Below are positions 24,892 through 34,356 of a stretch of DNA of 64,000 bases, in pieces (position 1 is the stretch's first letter; each line of letters opens with the position of its first letter). A program made the translations under genes and the position numbers. Source of the stretch: JAEUOS01 sp040382235 (GTDB lineage: Bacteria; Pseudomonadota; Gammaproteobacteria; Burkholderiales; JAEUOS01); NCBI GenBank assembly GCA_040382235.1, contig JBEIFV010000012.1:1-64000 (forward strand). The letters run 5' to 3'. The notes under the pieces are model-generated. The model saw only the letters and a list, made by a program, of their open reading frames with translations. It did not search any database and was not told the DNA's origin.

Positions 24892-26652
24892 CTAGCGTGG
24901 TCCGGGAACCGCGCCGCGGTTCACCGGATCACGCAAGAAATCAAAATCGGCACCGCGGTCAGCCTGGGTCACGGTGTCGAGAAACAGCTTGTGATAGCCG
25001 CGCGCGGCGGTTGGCGCGGTGACCGGATTGGCCTGCGCGCGCCGCGCCAGCTCTTCGGCCGATACCAGCAAGGACAGCTCGCGCTTGGCCACCGACAGAC
25101 GAATGCGGTCACCGTTTTGCACATGTGCCAGCGGGCCACCAATCGCCGCTTCCGGAATCACGTGCAGCACGATGGTGCCAAAGGCGGTACCGCTCATGCG
25201 CCCGTCGGAGATGCGCACCATGTCCTTGACGCCGGCGCGTGCCAGCTTGAGGGGAATCGGCAGGTACCCGGCCTCGGGCATGCCTGGCGCACCCTTGGGG
25301 CCGATGTTCTTGAGCACCAGGATGTCCTCGGCATGTACATCGAGGTCGGGCGCATCGATGCGCGCTGCAAGGTCGAGCGCGTTCTCGAACACCACCGCAC
25401 GACCCTCGTGCTCCATCAGCGCCGGATTGGCGGCCGATTGCTTGATGATCGCCCCGCCCGGCGCCAGGTTGCCCGCAAGTACCGCGATGCCGCCTTCGCG
25501 GAAGATCGGGTTGGCGAACGGGCGCACCACGTCCTGCTTGAAGCCCGGCCCGGCAGCCTCGATCTCCTGCCCGAGTGTGCGTCCGGTGACCGTCAGGGCG
25601 TCCAGATGCAGCAAGGGTTTCAGCTCGCGCAACAGCGTGGCCATGCCGCCGGCATCATGAAAATCCTCCATGTAGTGCTGGCCCGATGGCTTCAAGTCGA
25701 GCAGCACCGGGGTTTCGCGCCCCATGCGGTCGAGCGCCTGCAGGTCGACGTCCAGCCCCATGCGCCCGGCGATCGCGGTCAGGTGCACGATGGCGTTGGT
25801 CGAGCCGCCGATGGCCAGCAGCACGCGCATTGCGTTCTCGAAGGCGTGCGGGGTCAGGATCTTGTCGATGGTGAGCCCGGTTCTGGCCAGCGCGACCGCC
25901 TCGACGCCGGTCGCCTCGGCCACGCGCATGCGGTCGGCCGTCACCGCCGGCGGCGAGGCCCCACCGGGCACGGTCATGCCGAGCGCCTCGGCCAAGCAGG
26001 CCATGGTGCTGGCCGTGCCCATCACCGAACAGGTGCCGACGGATGCGACCAGCTGGTTGTTGACCGCCGCGACTTCCTCCGCATCGATTTCCTCGGCGCG
26101 AAACTTGGCCCAGTAGCGACGGCAATCGGTGCAGGCACCGACACGCTCGGAGCGATGCGAACCGGTCAGCATGGATCCTGTGATCAGCTGGATCGCCGGC
26201 AGGCCGGCCGACGCCGCGCCCATCAGTTGCGCCGGCACGGTCTTGTCGCAGCCGCCGATCAACACGATGGCATCCATCGGCTGGGCGCGGATCAGCTCCT
26301 CGGTGTCGATCGACATCAGGTTGCGCAGGTACATCGAGGTCGGCGCGGCGAAGCTTTCGTGGATGGAGATGGTCGGGAAGTCCATCGGCAGGCCGCCGGC
26401 CATCAGGATGCCGCGCTTGACCGCCTCGATCAGCTGCGGCGCATTGCCGTGGCAGGGGTTGTAGGCGCTGCCGGTATTGGTGATGCCGATCACCGGGCGG
26501 TCGAGCGCGCGGTCGGTGTAGCCCGCGCCCTTGATGAAGGCCTTGCGCAAGAACAACGAAAAGCCGGCATCACCGTAGCTGGTAAGGCCTTTGGACATGC
26601 CGGAGGCGACGGCCTGGGCAGGACTGGAATCGGGTTTGGCAGGGTTGGACAT
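24892..26652 (-). CDS. IlvD/Edd-family dehydratase, sugar-acid type
   Basis: 586 residues. The three iron-sulfur cysteines are in GSAYNPCHGNAPQL, IGGCDKTVPAQLMGAAS and VGTCSVMGTASTMACLAE. The GTASTM form and the following EALGMTVPGGASPPAVTADR are typical of [2Fe-2S] pentonate/hexonate dehydratases rather than IlvD itself. Such enzymes turn aldonic acids into 2-keto-3-deoxy acids. It begins 28 bp after rpe, and a gluconokinase-like FGGY kinase is divergent nearby. That fits sugar-acid metabolism, but true dihydroxy-acid dehydratase activity is not excluded. Confidence 0.88.
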   Translation of the reverse strand: MSNPAKPDSSPAQAVASGMSKGLTSYGDAGFSLFLRKAFIKGAGYTDRALDRPVIGITNTGSAYNPCHGNAPQLIEAVKRGILMAGGLPMDFPTISIHESFAAPTSMYLRNLMSIDTEELIRAQPMDAIVLIGGCDKTVPAQLMGAASAGLPAIQLITGSMLTGSHRSERVGACTDCRRYWAKFRAEEIDAEEVAAVNNQLVASVGTCSVMGTASTMACLAEALGMTVPGGASPPAVTADRMRVAEATGVEAVALARTGLTIDKILTPHAFENAMRVLLAIGGSTNAIVHLTAIAGRMGLDVDLQALDRMGRETPVLLDLKPSGQHYMEDFHDAGGMATLLRELKPLLHLDALTVTGRTLGQEIEAAGPGFKQDVVRPFANPIFREGGIAVLAGNLAPGGAIIKQSAANPALMEHEGRAVVFENALDLAARIDAPDLDVHAEDILVLKNIGPKGAPGMPEAGYLPIPLKLARAGVKDMVRISDGRMSGTAFGTIVLHVIPEAAIGGPLAHVQNGDRIRLSVAKRELSLLVSAEELARRAQANPVTAPTAARGYHKLFLDTVTQADRGADFDFLRDPVNRGAVPGPR

Positions 26653-26680
26653 GGTCGCTTTACCGGTTGAGTATGTGTTG

Positions 26681-27370
26681 TCAGGCAGCAGCCAGTTCGG
26701 CGCGCATCGCGCTGATCACGCGCGCATAGTCGTCGGCGCCGAAGATGGCCGAGCCGGCGACGAAAGTGTCGGCGCCAGCCTGGGCGATGGCGCGGATGTT
26801 GTCCGCCTTGACGCCGCCATCCACCTCGAGCCAGATCTCCTGCCCGCCGGCGGCGCGGTGCGCGTCGATGCGGGCACGCACCGCCTTCAACTTGGCCAGG
26901 GCATGCGGGATGAACTTCTGCCCGCCGAATCCCGGGTTGACCGACATGATGAGAATCAGGTCGAGCTTGTCCATCACGTGATCGAGGTAATCGAGCGAAG
27001 TGGCGGGATTGAACACCAAACCAGCCTTGCAGCCGGATTCGCGAATCAATCCAAGCGTGCGGTCTACATGGTCAGACGCCTCGGGGTGAAAACTGATGAT
27101 GTCAGCGCCGGCACGCGCGAAGTCGGGCACGATGCGATCCACAGGCCGCACCATCAGATGCACGTCGATCGGCACCGGTTTGCGATCTTTCACCGCATGC
27201 GGGCGCACCGCTTCGCACACCATCGGCCCGATCGTCAGGTTGGGCACGTAATGATTGTCCATGACGTCGAAATGCACGACATCGGCGCCGGCGGCCAGCA
27301 CGTTGCGCACTTCTTCGCCCAGCCGGGCAAAATCGGCGGACAGAATCGAGGGAGCGATGCGATAGGTCAC
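26681..27370 (-). CDS. rpe: Ribulose-phosphate 3-epimerase
   Basis: 229 residues. Canonical motifs: MTYRIAPSILSADFARLGEE, VVHFDVMDNHYVPNLTIGPM, IDVHLMVRPVDRIVPDFA, ILIMSVNPGFGGQKFIPHAL and IWLEVDGGVKADNIRAIAQ, with metal-binding His/Asp pairs. It interconverts ribulose-5-P and xylulose-5-P. It heads the minus-strand run toward gph and trp and is divergent from the FGGY kinase at 27433 across only 62 bp. Confidence 0.97.
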   Translation of the reverse strand: MTYRIAPSILSADFARLGEEVRNVLAAGADVVHFDVMDNHYVPNLTIGPMVCEAVRPHAVKDRKPVPIDVHLMVRPVDRIVPDFARAGADIISFHPEASDHVDRTLGLIRESGCKAGLVFNPATSLDYLDHVMDKLDLILIMSVNPGFGGQKFIPHALAKLKAVRARIDAHRAAGGQEIWLEVDGGVKADNIRAIAQAGADTFVAGSAIFGADDYARVISAMRAELAAA

Positions 27371-27432
27371 AGGCGGGCGCCGTAGAATGCGGTTCGCCTG
27401 ATTTTACCTTTCCGCCACGTGCAGCCTTTTCC

Positions 27433-28983
27433 ATGCTGATCGCCGCTGTCGATGTCGGCACCTCGAGCACCCGCGCCTTGCTGTTCGACGACGCGCAATT
27501 CACCGGTTGCGCAGCAGCAGTCGAATACCCGCTCAATACGCCGGAACCCGGGGCGGCCGAACTCGATCCGGAGCAGGTGTTGCAGGCTCTGATCAAGTGC
27601 CTGCGCAAGCTGTCGACGAGCGGCGCGCCGGCCATAGAATGCGTGGTCCTGTCGTCAGCCATGCACAGCCTGATCGCGGTGGACGCGGCGGGTGCGGCAC
27701 TGACGCCGGCCTACACCTGGGCCGACAATCGCGCGTCGAGCCAGGCGGCGATCCTGCGTGCGTCAGGCGGCGCACAGGCGCTCTATGCCGAAACCGGCGT
27801 GCCGATTCACCCGATGTCGCCGCTGGTCAAGCTTTTATGGCTCAAGGAAACACGGCCCGAGGTTTTCGCCGCTGCCGAGAAATTCGTCTCGATCAAGGAA
27901 TTCATCTGCCACCGGCTGTTCGAGCGCTGGATCGTCGATGATTCGATCGCCTCCGCCAGCGGCTTGTACAGCCTTGCAAAGCGCAACTGGAGTGGGACCG
28001 CGTTGGCGGTGGCCGGCATCGAACGGGCACGTCTTTCGCCGGTGGCGCGGCCGGAAACGCTGCTACGCGATCTGGCACCCGATCTGGCCACTGCGATGCG
28101 CCTGCACCGCGGCATTCCGTTCGTGCTGGGAAGCTCGGATGGCTGCCTGGCCAATCTGGGCGCGGGCCTGTTGGCAGGCGAGGCACGGCGCCGCGCCGTA
28201 CTGACCATCGGCACCAGCGGTGCCTTGCGCATGGCGGTGGATAGACCAGCGCCGGACGCGACCATGCGTACGTTTTGCTATGCGCTCACGGCTGAACAAT
28301 TCGTGATCGGAGGTGCCACCAACGGCGGTGGCCTGCCGTTACGCTGGCTGCGCGACAACTTTCCGCAATTGCGCTCAGGCTTGGCGCAGGCCGGCGGCAC
28401 AGGCCCCTCATCCGGGGACGCGTACACGCTACTTGCAGCTTTGGCGCAGCAAGCCCCGGCGGGCGCAGGGGGCCTGCTGTTCCACCCCTACCTCGCCGGC
28501 GAACGCGCACCGCTGTGGAACGGCGACGCCCGCGCCTCGTTCATCGGTCTCAACTTCGGCCATGGCCCGGCCCACATGGTGCGCGCGGTGATGGAAGGGG
28601 TGTTGTTCAATCTTGCGCTGATTCTGGGCGTACTCGAAGAACTGGCCGGCGGCCCGGTGGACGAAATCATCGCCGGTGGCGGCTTTGCGCACTCCAGCTT
28701 CTGGCTGCAGACCGCTGCCGATCTGTTCGGGCGCCCGCTGCTGGTGGCCGAGAACCCGGAAACCACCGCCCAGGGTGCTGCCCTGCTGGCGGTGCGTGCG
28801 CTGGGACGCGCCGGCTCCTTGCGCGATGTGGTCGCGCTGCTCGACAACCCGGCGCGCCGCATCCTGCCGGATGCGGCAACCCACGCGCACTATGCCCGCC
28901 TGGCACCGATTTTCGCCACCGTCCCTGCTAAACTCGAGGCCACATACGCAGCGCTTGCCGCCTTTCAGAGGAACGCCGCGTAA
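27433..28983 (+). CDS. FGGY-family sugar kinase, gluconokinase type
   Basis: 516 residues. It opens MLIAAVDVGTSSTRALLFDD (phosphate 1 motif) and has YTWADNRASSQAAILR, then VLTIGTSGALRMAV, GGATNGGGLPLRWLRDNF and IIAGGGFAHSSFWLQTAADL (adenosine motif). The layout (YTWADNR, FHPYLAGERAPLWNGDARAS) most resembles gluconokinases and xylulokinases. With the sugar-acid-type dehydratase close by, gluconate or a related acid is the likely substrate. The substrate is inferred. Confidence 0.87.
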   Translation: MLIAAVDVGTSSTRALLFDDAQFTGCAAAVEYPLNTPEPGAAELDPEQVLQALIKCLRKLSTSGAPAIECVVLSSAMHSLIAVDAAGAALTPAYTWADNRASSQAAILRASGGAQALYAETGVPIHPMSPLVKLLWLKETRPEVFAAAEKFVSIKEFICHRLFERWIVDDSIASASGLYSLAKRNWSGTALAVAGIERARLSPVARPETLLRDLAPDLATAMRLHRGIPFVLGSSDGCLANLGAGLLAGEARRRAVLTIGTSGALRMAVDRPAPDATMRTFCYALTAEQFVIGGATNGGGLPLRWLRDNFPQLRSGLAQAGGTGPSSGDAYTLLAALAQQAPAGAGGLLFHPYLAGERAPLWNGDARASFIGLNFGHGPAHMVRAVMEGVLFNLALILGVLEELAGGPVDEIIAGGGFAHSSFWLQTAADLFGRPLLVAENPETTAQGAALLAVRALGRAGSLRDVVALLDNPARRILPDAATHAHYARLAPIFATVPAKLEATYAALAAFQRNAA

Positions 28984-29157
28984 GCGCCGCGAAGCGGCTT
29001 CAAGAAGCCTGCCTCAATCACAGCCCCAGTATTGACTAGCGGTTTGCGCTGCCGCCGGGAATGGGAATTCGAAACGATTTTCGGCGCAATCTGATCGGCA
29101 CTCAGACCGCAACCGGTTTCCTTTCTTTCAACTCTTGCTCACCACCTCTGTTTCGAC

Positions 29158-30003
29158 ATGACTGCTCGACTGATCGATGGCGCCGCGCTGGCGCAGCGTC
29201 TGCGCCTGCAATTCCGCGAGCGCGCGCTGGCGCTGGCGGCACACGGGCGCCCACCCGGGCTTGCAGTGGTCATCGTTGGTGACAATCCGGCCTCGAAGGT
29301 CTATGTGCGCAACAAGGTGCGAGCTTGTGAAGAAGCCGGTTTTCACTCGCAAATGATCGCGCTGCCGGCAGACACCAGCGAATCATCCCTGCTGGCCCGC
29401 CTAGCCGAACTGAATGCCGACGCAAACCTGCACGGCATCCTGGTGCAGTTGCCCCTGCCGGCGCACATCGACAGCCACCGCGTGATCGAAGCGATTGCAC
29501 CGGCCAAGGATGTCGATGGCTTCCACGTCGCCAGCGCCGGCGCACTCTTGACCGGCCTGCCCGGCTTCGCGCCTTGCACTCCGGCGGGCGTGATGGAAAT
29601 GCTCAAATCCGAAGGCATCGACCCCGCAGGTCGCCATGCGGTGGTGATCGGCCGTTCCAACATTGTCGGCAAACCGATGGCGCTGCTGCTCTTGCAAGCT
29701 GGCGCCACCGTCACAGTTTGTCACTCGAAGACACAGGGCCTGGCCGCCATTACGTGCCAGGCCGATATCCTGGTCGCTGCCGTCGGCCGCGTGAACCTGG
29801 TGAGCGCCGACATGGTCAAACCCGGGGCCTGCGTGATCGACGTGGGCATGAACCGCGATGCCGCCGGCAAACTCTGCGGCGACGTCGATTTCGCCGGAGT
29901 GCGCGAGGTAGCCGGTTGGCTCACCCCGGTGCCCGGCGGGGTGGGTCCGATGACCATTGCCATGTTGCTTGCCAATACCCTGAAAGCTGCTGAAACCCGA
30001 TGA
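29158..30003 (+). CDS. folD: Methylenetetrahydrofolate dehydrogenase/cyclohydrolase
   Basis: 281 residues. Active-site segments are VGDNPASKVYVRNKVRACEE (catalytic Lys), GILVQLPLPAHIDSHRVIEA and DGFHVASAGALL. The NADP loop is VVIGRSNIVGKPMALLLLQA, and PVPGGVGPMTIAMLLANT closes the family signature. It interconverts 5,10-methylene- and 10-formyl-THF. Its TGA overlaps the prlC start by 4 bp (30000-30003), so the two are coupled. The 174 bp upstream hold no recognised gene. Confidence 0.97.
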   Translation: MTARLIDGAALAQRLRLQFRERALALAAHGRPPGLAVVIVGDNPASKVYVRNKVRACEEAGFHSQMIALPADTSESSLLARLAELNADANLHGILVQLPLPAHIDSHRVIEAIAPAKDVDGFHVASAGALLTGLPGFAPCTPAGVMEMLKSEGIDPAGRHAVVIGRSNIVGKPMALLLLQAGATVTVCHSKTQGLAAITCQADILVAAVGRVNLVSADMVKPGACVIDVGMNRDAAGKLCGDVDFAGVREVAGWLTPVPGGVGPMTIAMLLANTLKAAETR

Positions 30004-32054
30004 CCTCGTCCAATAATCCCCTGCTCGATTTTTCCGGCCTGCCGCGCTTCGCCGAGATCGAAAGCGCGCATGTCTCGCCGGCCGTCGACAACCTGCTCGA
30101 CGCCTGCCGCCAGACCGTCCTGCGCGTCACCGCCGATACCAATGCATTGGACTGGGATGGTTTTGTCACCCCGCTTGAAGATGCGAACGAGCGCCTGTCG
30201 CGCGCCTGGGGTGCCGTAGGCCATCTGCACGCGGTCAAGGACAGCCCTGAATTGCGTGATGCGTACAACGAGAACCTGCCCAAGGTCACCGAGTACTGGA
30301 CCGACCTGGGGCAGAACCTGGCGCTGTTTGCCAAGTACAAGGCACTGCGTGCCTCGCCGGTCTATGGTGACCTGAGCCTGCCACGCCGCCGCATCGTCGA
30401 TAACGAAATTCGTGATTTCCGCCTGGGCGGCGCGGAGTTGCCGGACGAAAAAAAAGCGCGCTTCAAGCAGATCGCCGAGGAACAGGCGGCACTGGGCTCG
30501 AAATTTTCCGAAAACGTGCTGGACGCCACCAACGCGTTTTCGCTCCATATCGAGGACGAGAGCCGTCTGGCGGGACTGCCGGCTGACGTGCGCCAGGCAG
30601 CGCTCGAAGCGGCCGCGAAGGATGGAAAAGCAGGCTGGAAATTCACCCTGCAGGCGCCTTCTTACCTGCCGGTGCTGCAATATGCCGACGATCGCGCCCT
30701 GCGTGAAACCGTCTACAAGGCCAACGTGACGCGCGCCTCCGAGTTTGGCGATGCCAAGCTCGACAACACGCCACTGATCGACCGCATTCTTGCGCTGCGC
30801 GCGGAGGAGGCCGCTCTCCTGGGTTACGACAGTTTCGCCTGCGTGTCATTGGTGCCGAAAATGGCCAAGACGCCTGAAGAAGTGCAGCAATTTCTGGACG
30901 ACTTGGCGCTGCGCGCCAAACCGTTCGCAGAGCGCGACATGCGGGAGCTTGGCGCATTCGCGCGCGAGTCGCTGGACCTGCAGGTGCTCGAAGCCTGGGA
31001 TACGCTTTACGCGTCGGAAAAACTACGCCAAGCGCGCTACGCATTTTCAGACCAGGAAGTGAAGGAATACTTTCCCGAGCCGCGCGTGCTGGCCGGTTTG
31101 TTCAAGGTGGTCGAAACGTTATTCAAGGTGCGCATCCGGCCCGACACGGCGCCGGTATGGCATAGCGATGCGAGCTTTTATCGAATCGAGACTGCCACAG
31201 GTGAATTGGTGGGCCAGTTCTACCTGGACCTCTACGCACGCGACATCAAGCGCGGCGGCGCCTGGATGGATGATGCGATCACACGCCGTCGCAAGGGCAG
31301 TGGCATGCAGACCCCGGTGGCCTACCTGACCTGCAACTTCGCGCGCGGCGTGGGCGAGGTCAACGGAAAAAGGCGCCCGGCGTTATTCACCCATGACGAT
31401 GTGATCACGCTATTCCACGAATTCGGCCACGGCCTGCACCACATGCTGACCCGGATCGATGAACTGGGCGTGGCGGGAATCAACGGCGTCGAATGGGATG
31501 CGGTCGAATTGCCAAGCCAGTTCATGGAAAATTTTTGCTGGGAATGGGAGGTTCTGAAGCATATGACCGGGCACGTGGACACGGGAGGACCCCTGCCGAA
31601 GAGCCTGTTTGACAAGATGCTTGCCGCCAGGAATTTCCAGGCCGGTATGCAGACGGTAAGGCAGATCGAGTATTCACTGTTCGATATCCTGCTGCACCAC
31701 GAATTCGATCGCACCCACCAGACGCCGATGGCCTTGCTCGAGACGGTACGGGACCGTGTCGCCGTCATGCGCCCACCGGCCTACGCCCGTTTTCCCAACA
31801 ATTTTTCGCACATCTTCGCCGGTGGGTACGCCGCTGGCTACTACAGCTATAAATGGGCCGAAGTGCTGTCGGCCGATGCCTACAGCGCCTTCGAGGAAGA
31901 GGGCGTGTTCGATGCTGCGGTCGGAGCGCGCTTTCTTGCGGAAATTCTTGCCATGGGCGGCAGTCGCCCCGCGGCCGAGAATTTCCAGGCTTTTCGCGGC
32001 CGCGCACCCAGAATCGATGCGCTGCTCAGACACAATGGTATGATTCCGGCATAA
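30000..32054 (+). CDS. prlC: Oligopeptidase A (M3 metallopeptidase)
   Basis: 684 residues, full length for the family. The zinc motif HEFGH is at about residues 473-477 (LFHEFGHGLHHMLTRIDEL), with the third ligand in VEWDAVELPSQFMENFCWEW. It degrades short peptides in the cytoplasm, including signal-peptide fragments. It starts inside the folD stop, and DUF4124-glutaredoxin follows 25 bp later. Confidence 0.96.
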   Translation: MTSSNNPLLDFSGLPRFAEIESAHVSPAVDNLLDACRQTVLRVTADTNALDWDGFVTPLEDANERLSRAWGAVGHLHAVKDSPELRDAYNENLPKVTEYWTDLGQNLALFAKYKALRASPVYGDLSLPRRRIVDNEIRDFRLGGAELPDEKKARFKQIAEEQAALGSKFSENVLDATNAFSLHIEDESRLAGLPADVRQAALEAAAKDGKAGWKFTLQAPSYLPVLQYADDRALRETVYKANVTRASEFGDAKLDNTPLIDRILALRAEEAALLGYDSFACVSLVPKMAKTPEEVQQFLDDLALRAKPFAERDMRELGAFARESLDLQVLEAWDTLYASEKLRQARYAFSDQEVKEYFPEPRVLAGLFKVVETLFKVRIRPDTAPVWHSDASFYRIETATGELVGQFYLDLYARDIKRGGAWMDDAITRRRKGSGMQTPVAYLTCNFARGVGEVNGKRRPALFTHDDVITLFHEFGHGLHHMLTRIDELGVAGINGVEWDAVELPSQFMENFCWEWEVLKHMTGHVDTGGPLPKSLFDKMLAARNFQAGMQTVRQIEYSLFDILLHHEFDRTHQTPMALLETVRDRVAVMRPPAYARFPNNFSHIFAGGYAAGYYSYKWAEVLSADAYSAFEEEGVFDAAVGARFLAEILAMGGSRPAAENFQAFRGRAPRIDALLRHNGMIPA

Positions 32055-32079
32055 CTCCATGATTTTTAAGGAGACGCAG

Positions 32080-32787
32080 ATGCAATTTCGCAGATTTTCC
32101 AAATCATTCACGCTACTGGCCTGCGGGCTGGTCGCGCTCTGCGCAAGCACTGTTTTTGCGCAATACAAGTATATCGGGCCGGACGGCCGCGTCGTCTATA
32201 GCGACCAACCGCCGCCACCTTCGGCCAAGGCCGTGCAGAAGCCTGCCACCGTTGGCAACACAGCGACGGCAGCATCCGCCAGTGCCGGCGGCGGCGGCTT
32301 GCCATTCGCGTTGCAACAAGCGGTCAAGAATTTCCCGGTGACCCTTTACACCAGCAACGAGTGCGAGCCTTGCAACCAGGGCCGCAACCTGCTGGTCAAG
32401 CGTGGCGTGCCGTTTACCGAGAAAACCGTACGCAACCAGGATGACTTCAAGGTCTTCAAGGATGCAACCGGCGCCGCCCAGGTGCCGGTGATGACAGTAG
32501 GCAGCGGCAAGCAGGTCGGCTTTGAAGAGGGCGCCTGGAACGGCGCGCTCAACGTCGCCGGCTATCCGCCCAACAGTCTGCTGCCGACGAGCTACAAGAA
32601 TCCGCCCGCCGCACCGGCAGCGCCGTTCACCCCGCCCAGCACTACGGCATCCGCTCCACCAGCACCGGGTGGGCCTGCGGCAGCACCGGGGGCCAATGCG
32701 CCACCGGCTGGCAATGCGCCCCCCACCGGCGCCTCACCGGCACCCGACCCGGCTGCAAATCGGCCTTCATGGTTCAAGGGCTTCTGA
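32080..32787 (+). CDS. Secreted DUF4124-glutaredoxin-like protein with Pro/Ala tail
   Basis: 235 residues in three parts. After a signal peptide ending VFAQ comes a short DUF4124 segment (YKYIGPDGRVVYSDQPPPP). A glutaredoxin-like domain with Cys pair NECEPCNQGRNLLVKRGVPF follows at about residues 95-165. A low-complexity Pro/Ala tail (about residues 185-225) ends in PSWFKGF. The CEPC site suggests periplasmic thiol-disulfide exchange. The ATG at 32080 has TAAGGAGACGCAG directly upstream. It follows prlC by 25 bp. Confidence 0.83.
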   Translation: MQFRRFSKSFTLLACGLVALCASTVFAQYKYIGPDGRVVYSDQPPPPSAKAVQKPATVGNTATAASASAGGGGLPFALQQAVKNFPVTLYTSNECEPCNQGRNLLVKRGVPFTEKTVRNQDDFKVFKDATGAAQVPVMTVGSGKQVGFEEGAWNGALNVAGYPPNSLLPTSYKNPPAAPAAPFTPPSTTASAPPAPGGPAAAPGANAPPAGNAPPTGASPAPDPAANRPSWFKGF

Positions 32788-32937
32788 AGGCGCTGGACCT
32801 ACTGTCTTTACGGTGGTACGACCCGGGCGATCGAAGAGGCTCAGCCGACTGCCTGATACTTTGAGGTTCGACCGAGCCTGCCTGCGGCTCTCAGGAACCG
32901 CCAGATTGACGGCGTCTTTGTGTTGCACGGAAATCTC

Positions 32938-33705
32938 ATGCGCTTAGCCACCTGGAACGTGAATTCGTTGAACGTCCGCCTGGGACATGTACTTGACTGG
33001 CTGGCCACAGCGGATGTCGACGTGCTGTGCCTGCAGGAACTCAAGCTGAGCAACGAAAAGTACCCGCAGGCCGAACTGCGGGCCGCTGGTTACGATTCGG
33101 CGGTCAATGGCCAGAAAACCTATAACGGCGTTGCCATCCTGTCGCGCCTGCCGATGGCTGATATCAGCGCCGACATTCCCGACTATGCCGACGAGCAAAG
33201 GCGTGTGATCGCGGCGACCATTGGCGGTGTGCGCATTGTGTGCGCCTACTTCCCGAATGGCCAGAGCCTCGAATCGGACAAGTACCGCTACAAGCTTGAC
33301 TGGCTGGACGCCATGCAGGCTTACATGACGCAGCAACTCACACAGCACCCCAGACTGGCCCTGCTGGGTGACTACAACATCGCACCGGAAGACCGTGACG
33401 TGCACGACCCGGCCGCCTGGGAAGGGCAGGTGCTGGTCAGCCCGCAGGAACGGGCTGCCTGGAGAGCATTGCTGGGCCAGGGCATGATCGATTGCTACCG
33501 CCTGTTCGAGCAGGCCGAAAAGAGCTTTTCCTGGTGGGACTACCGCATGCTGGGCTTTCGGCGCAATGCCGGCATGCGCATCGACCATATCCTGGCGTCA
33601 CCTCAACTGGCCGCGGATTGTCGCGCTTGCGTCATCGACCGGGCACCGCGCAAGCTTGAAAAGCCCTCCGACCACGCCCCCGTGGTTGCCGACTTCTCCA
33701 TATAG
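32938..33705 (+). CDS. xthA: Exodeoxyribonuclease III
   Basis: 255 residues. Conserved AP-endonuclease motifs: MRLATWNVNSLNVRLGHVLD, VLCLQELKLSNEKYP (metal Glu), LLGDYNIAPEDRDVHDP (Asp/Asn), MRIDHILASP and EKPSDHAPVVADFSI (catalytic Asp-His). It acts at abasic sites in base-excision repair and as a 3'-5' exonuclease. The ATG at 32938 begins the standard N-terminus. Confidence 0.96.
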   Translation: MRLATWNVNSLNVRLGHVLDWLATADVDVLCLQELKLSNEKYPQAELRAAGYDSAVNGQKTYNGVAILSRLPMADISADIPDYADEQRRVIAATIGGVRIVCAYFPNGQSLESDKYRYKLDWLDAMQAYMTQQLTQHPRLALLGDYNIAPEDRDVHDPAAWEGQVLVSPQERAAWRALLGQGMIDCYRLFEQAEKSFSWWDYRMLGFRRNAGMRIDHILASPQLAADCRACVIDRAPRKLEKPSDHAPVVADFSI

Positions 33706-33843
33706 CAATTTGTAGATCACGGCCTGTTCTACCACCATGGATTGGCGCTTGGGGAAACGCTAAACGTTGGTTGGCAGACCTGGGGGCAGCAAGTTGTCGG
33801 GCCCACCGATCTCAGCCAAATCACAACAATCCCTCAGGGTCAC

Positions 33844-34302
33844 ATGCGCAAACACACCTTCCCCGCCCTTGTATTGAGTCTCCTGAGCGCCGGTTGCGAC
33901 GGCCTGTTTACCGGCGAGCAGGTAGCGCGCTTCCCGCTGCAACCACGGGGTAGCGGCTACGCGCCGCTGACTGTCACGCTCGGGCCCGACATGAACCCGA
34001 TCGCACTCAATCTGCAGGCGGCTTATGCGGCGAACGCCGCGGAGGCCGGCAAGTGGAACAACTATCGCGCCACCTTGAGCAAGGGCGGCGTGAGCGTTGC
34101 GTCTGGCACATTTCAGGTCAACAACACCAGCACCCCCATGAGCGAGAGCGCGCAGGTGATATCGCGCACCATGCTCGTGATCGATGTGGCGGAGATCGGC
34201 GACTATGAACTGGTCATCGACCCGACCGCGCCGGTTGCGGTGACACTGGAAAACGCGCAACTCGAATTGCGCCGCAACATACGCCGCACGGAAGCCAAGT
34301 AA
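33844..34302 (+). CDS. Hypothetical lipoprotein
   Basis: 152 residues. The N-terminus MRKHTFPALVLSLLSAGCDG has a lipobox (LSAGC) giving acylation at Cys18. The mature part is beta-rich (YAPLTVTLGPDMNPIALNL, VASGTFQVNNTSTPMSESAQ, IGDYELVIDPTAPVAVTLE). I do not recognise a family. It is followed immediately by a strong terminator hairpin. Confidence 0.65.
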   Translation: MRKHTFPALVLSLLSAGCDGLFTGEQVARFPLQPRGSGYAPLTVTLGPDMNPIALNLQAAYAANAAEAGKWNNYRATLSKGGVSVASGTFQVNNTSTPMSESAQVISRTMLVIDVAEIGDYELVIDPTAPVAVTLENAQLELRRNIRRTEAK

Positions 34303-34334
34303 GTACAAACGGCGCCTTGCGGCGCCGTTTGTAC
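34303..34334. terminator. Bidirectional terminator hairpin
   Basis: GTACAAACGGCGCC and GGCGCCGTTTGTAC form a perfect 14-bp stem around TTGC. It stands between the convergent lipoprotein gene (34302) and the flavoprotein gene (34357), so it can end both transcripts. Confidence 0.85.
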
Positions 34335-34356
34335 CCCACCTGCAATCACGTCGCCT

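Noticed and set aside
24991..26670. Plus-strand 559-codon open frame
   Set aside because: Antisense to the IlvD-type dehydratase; no domain seen.
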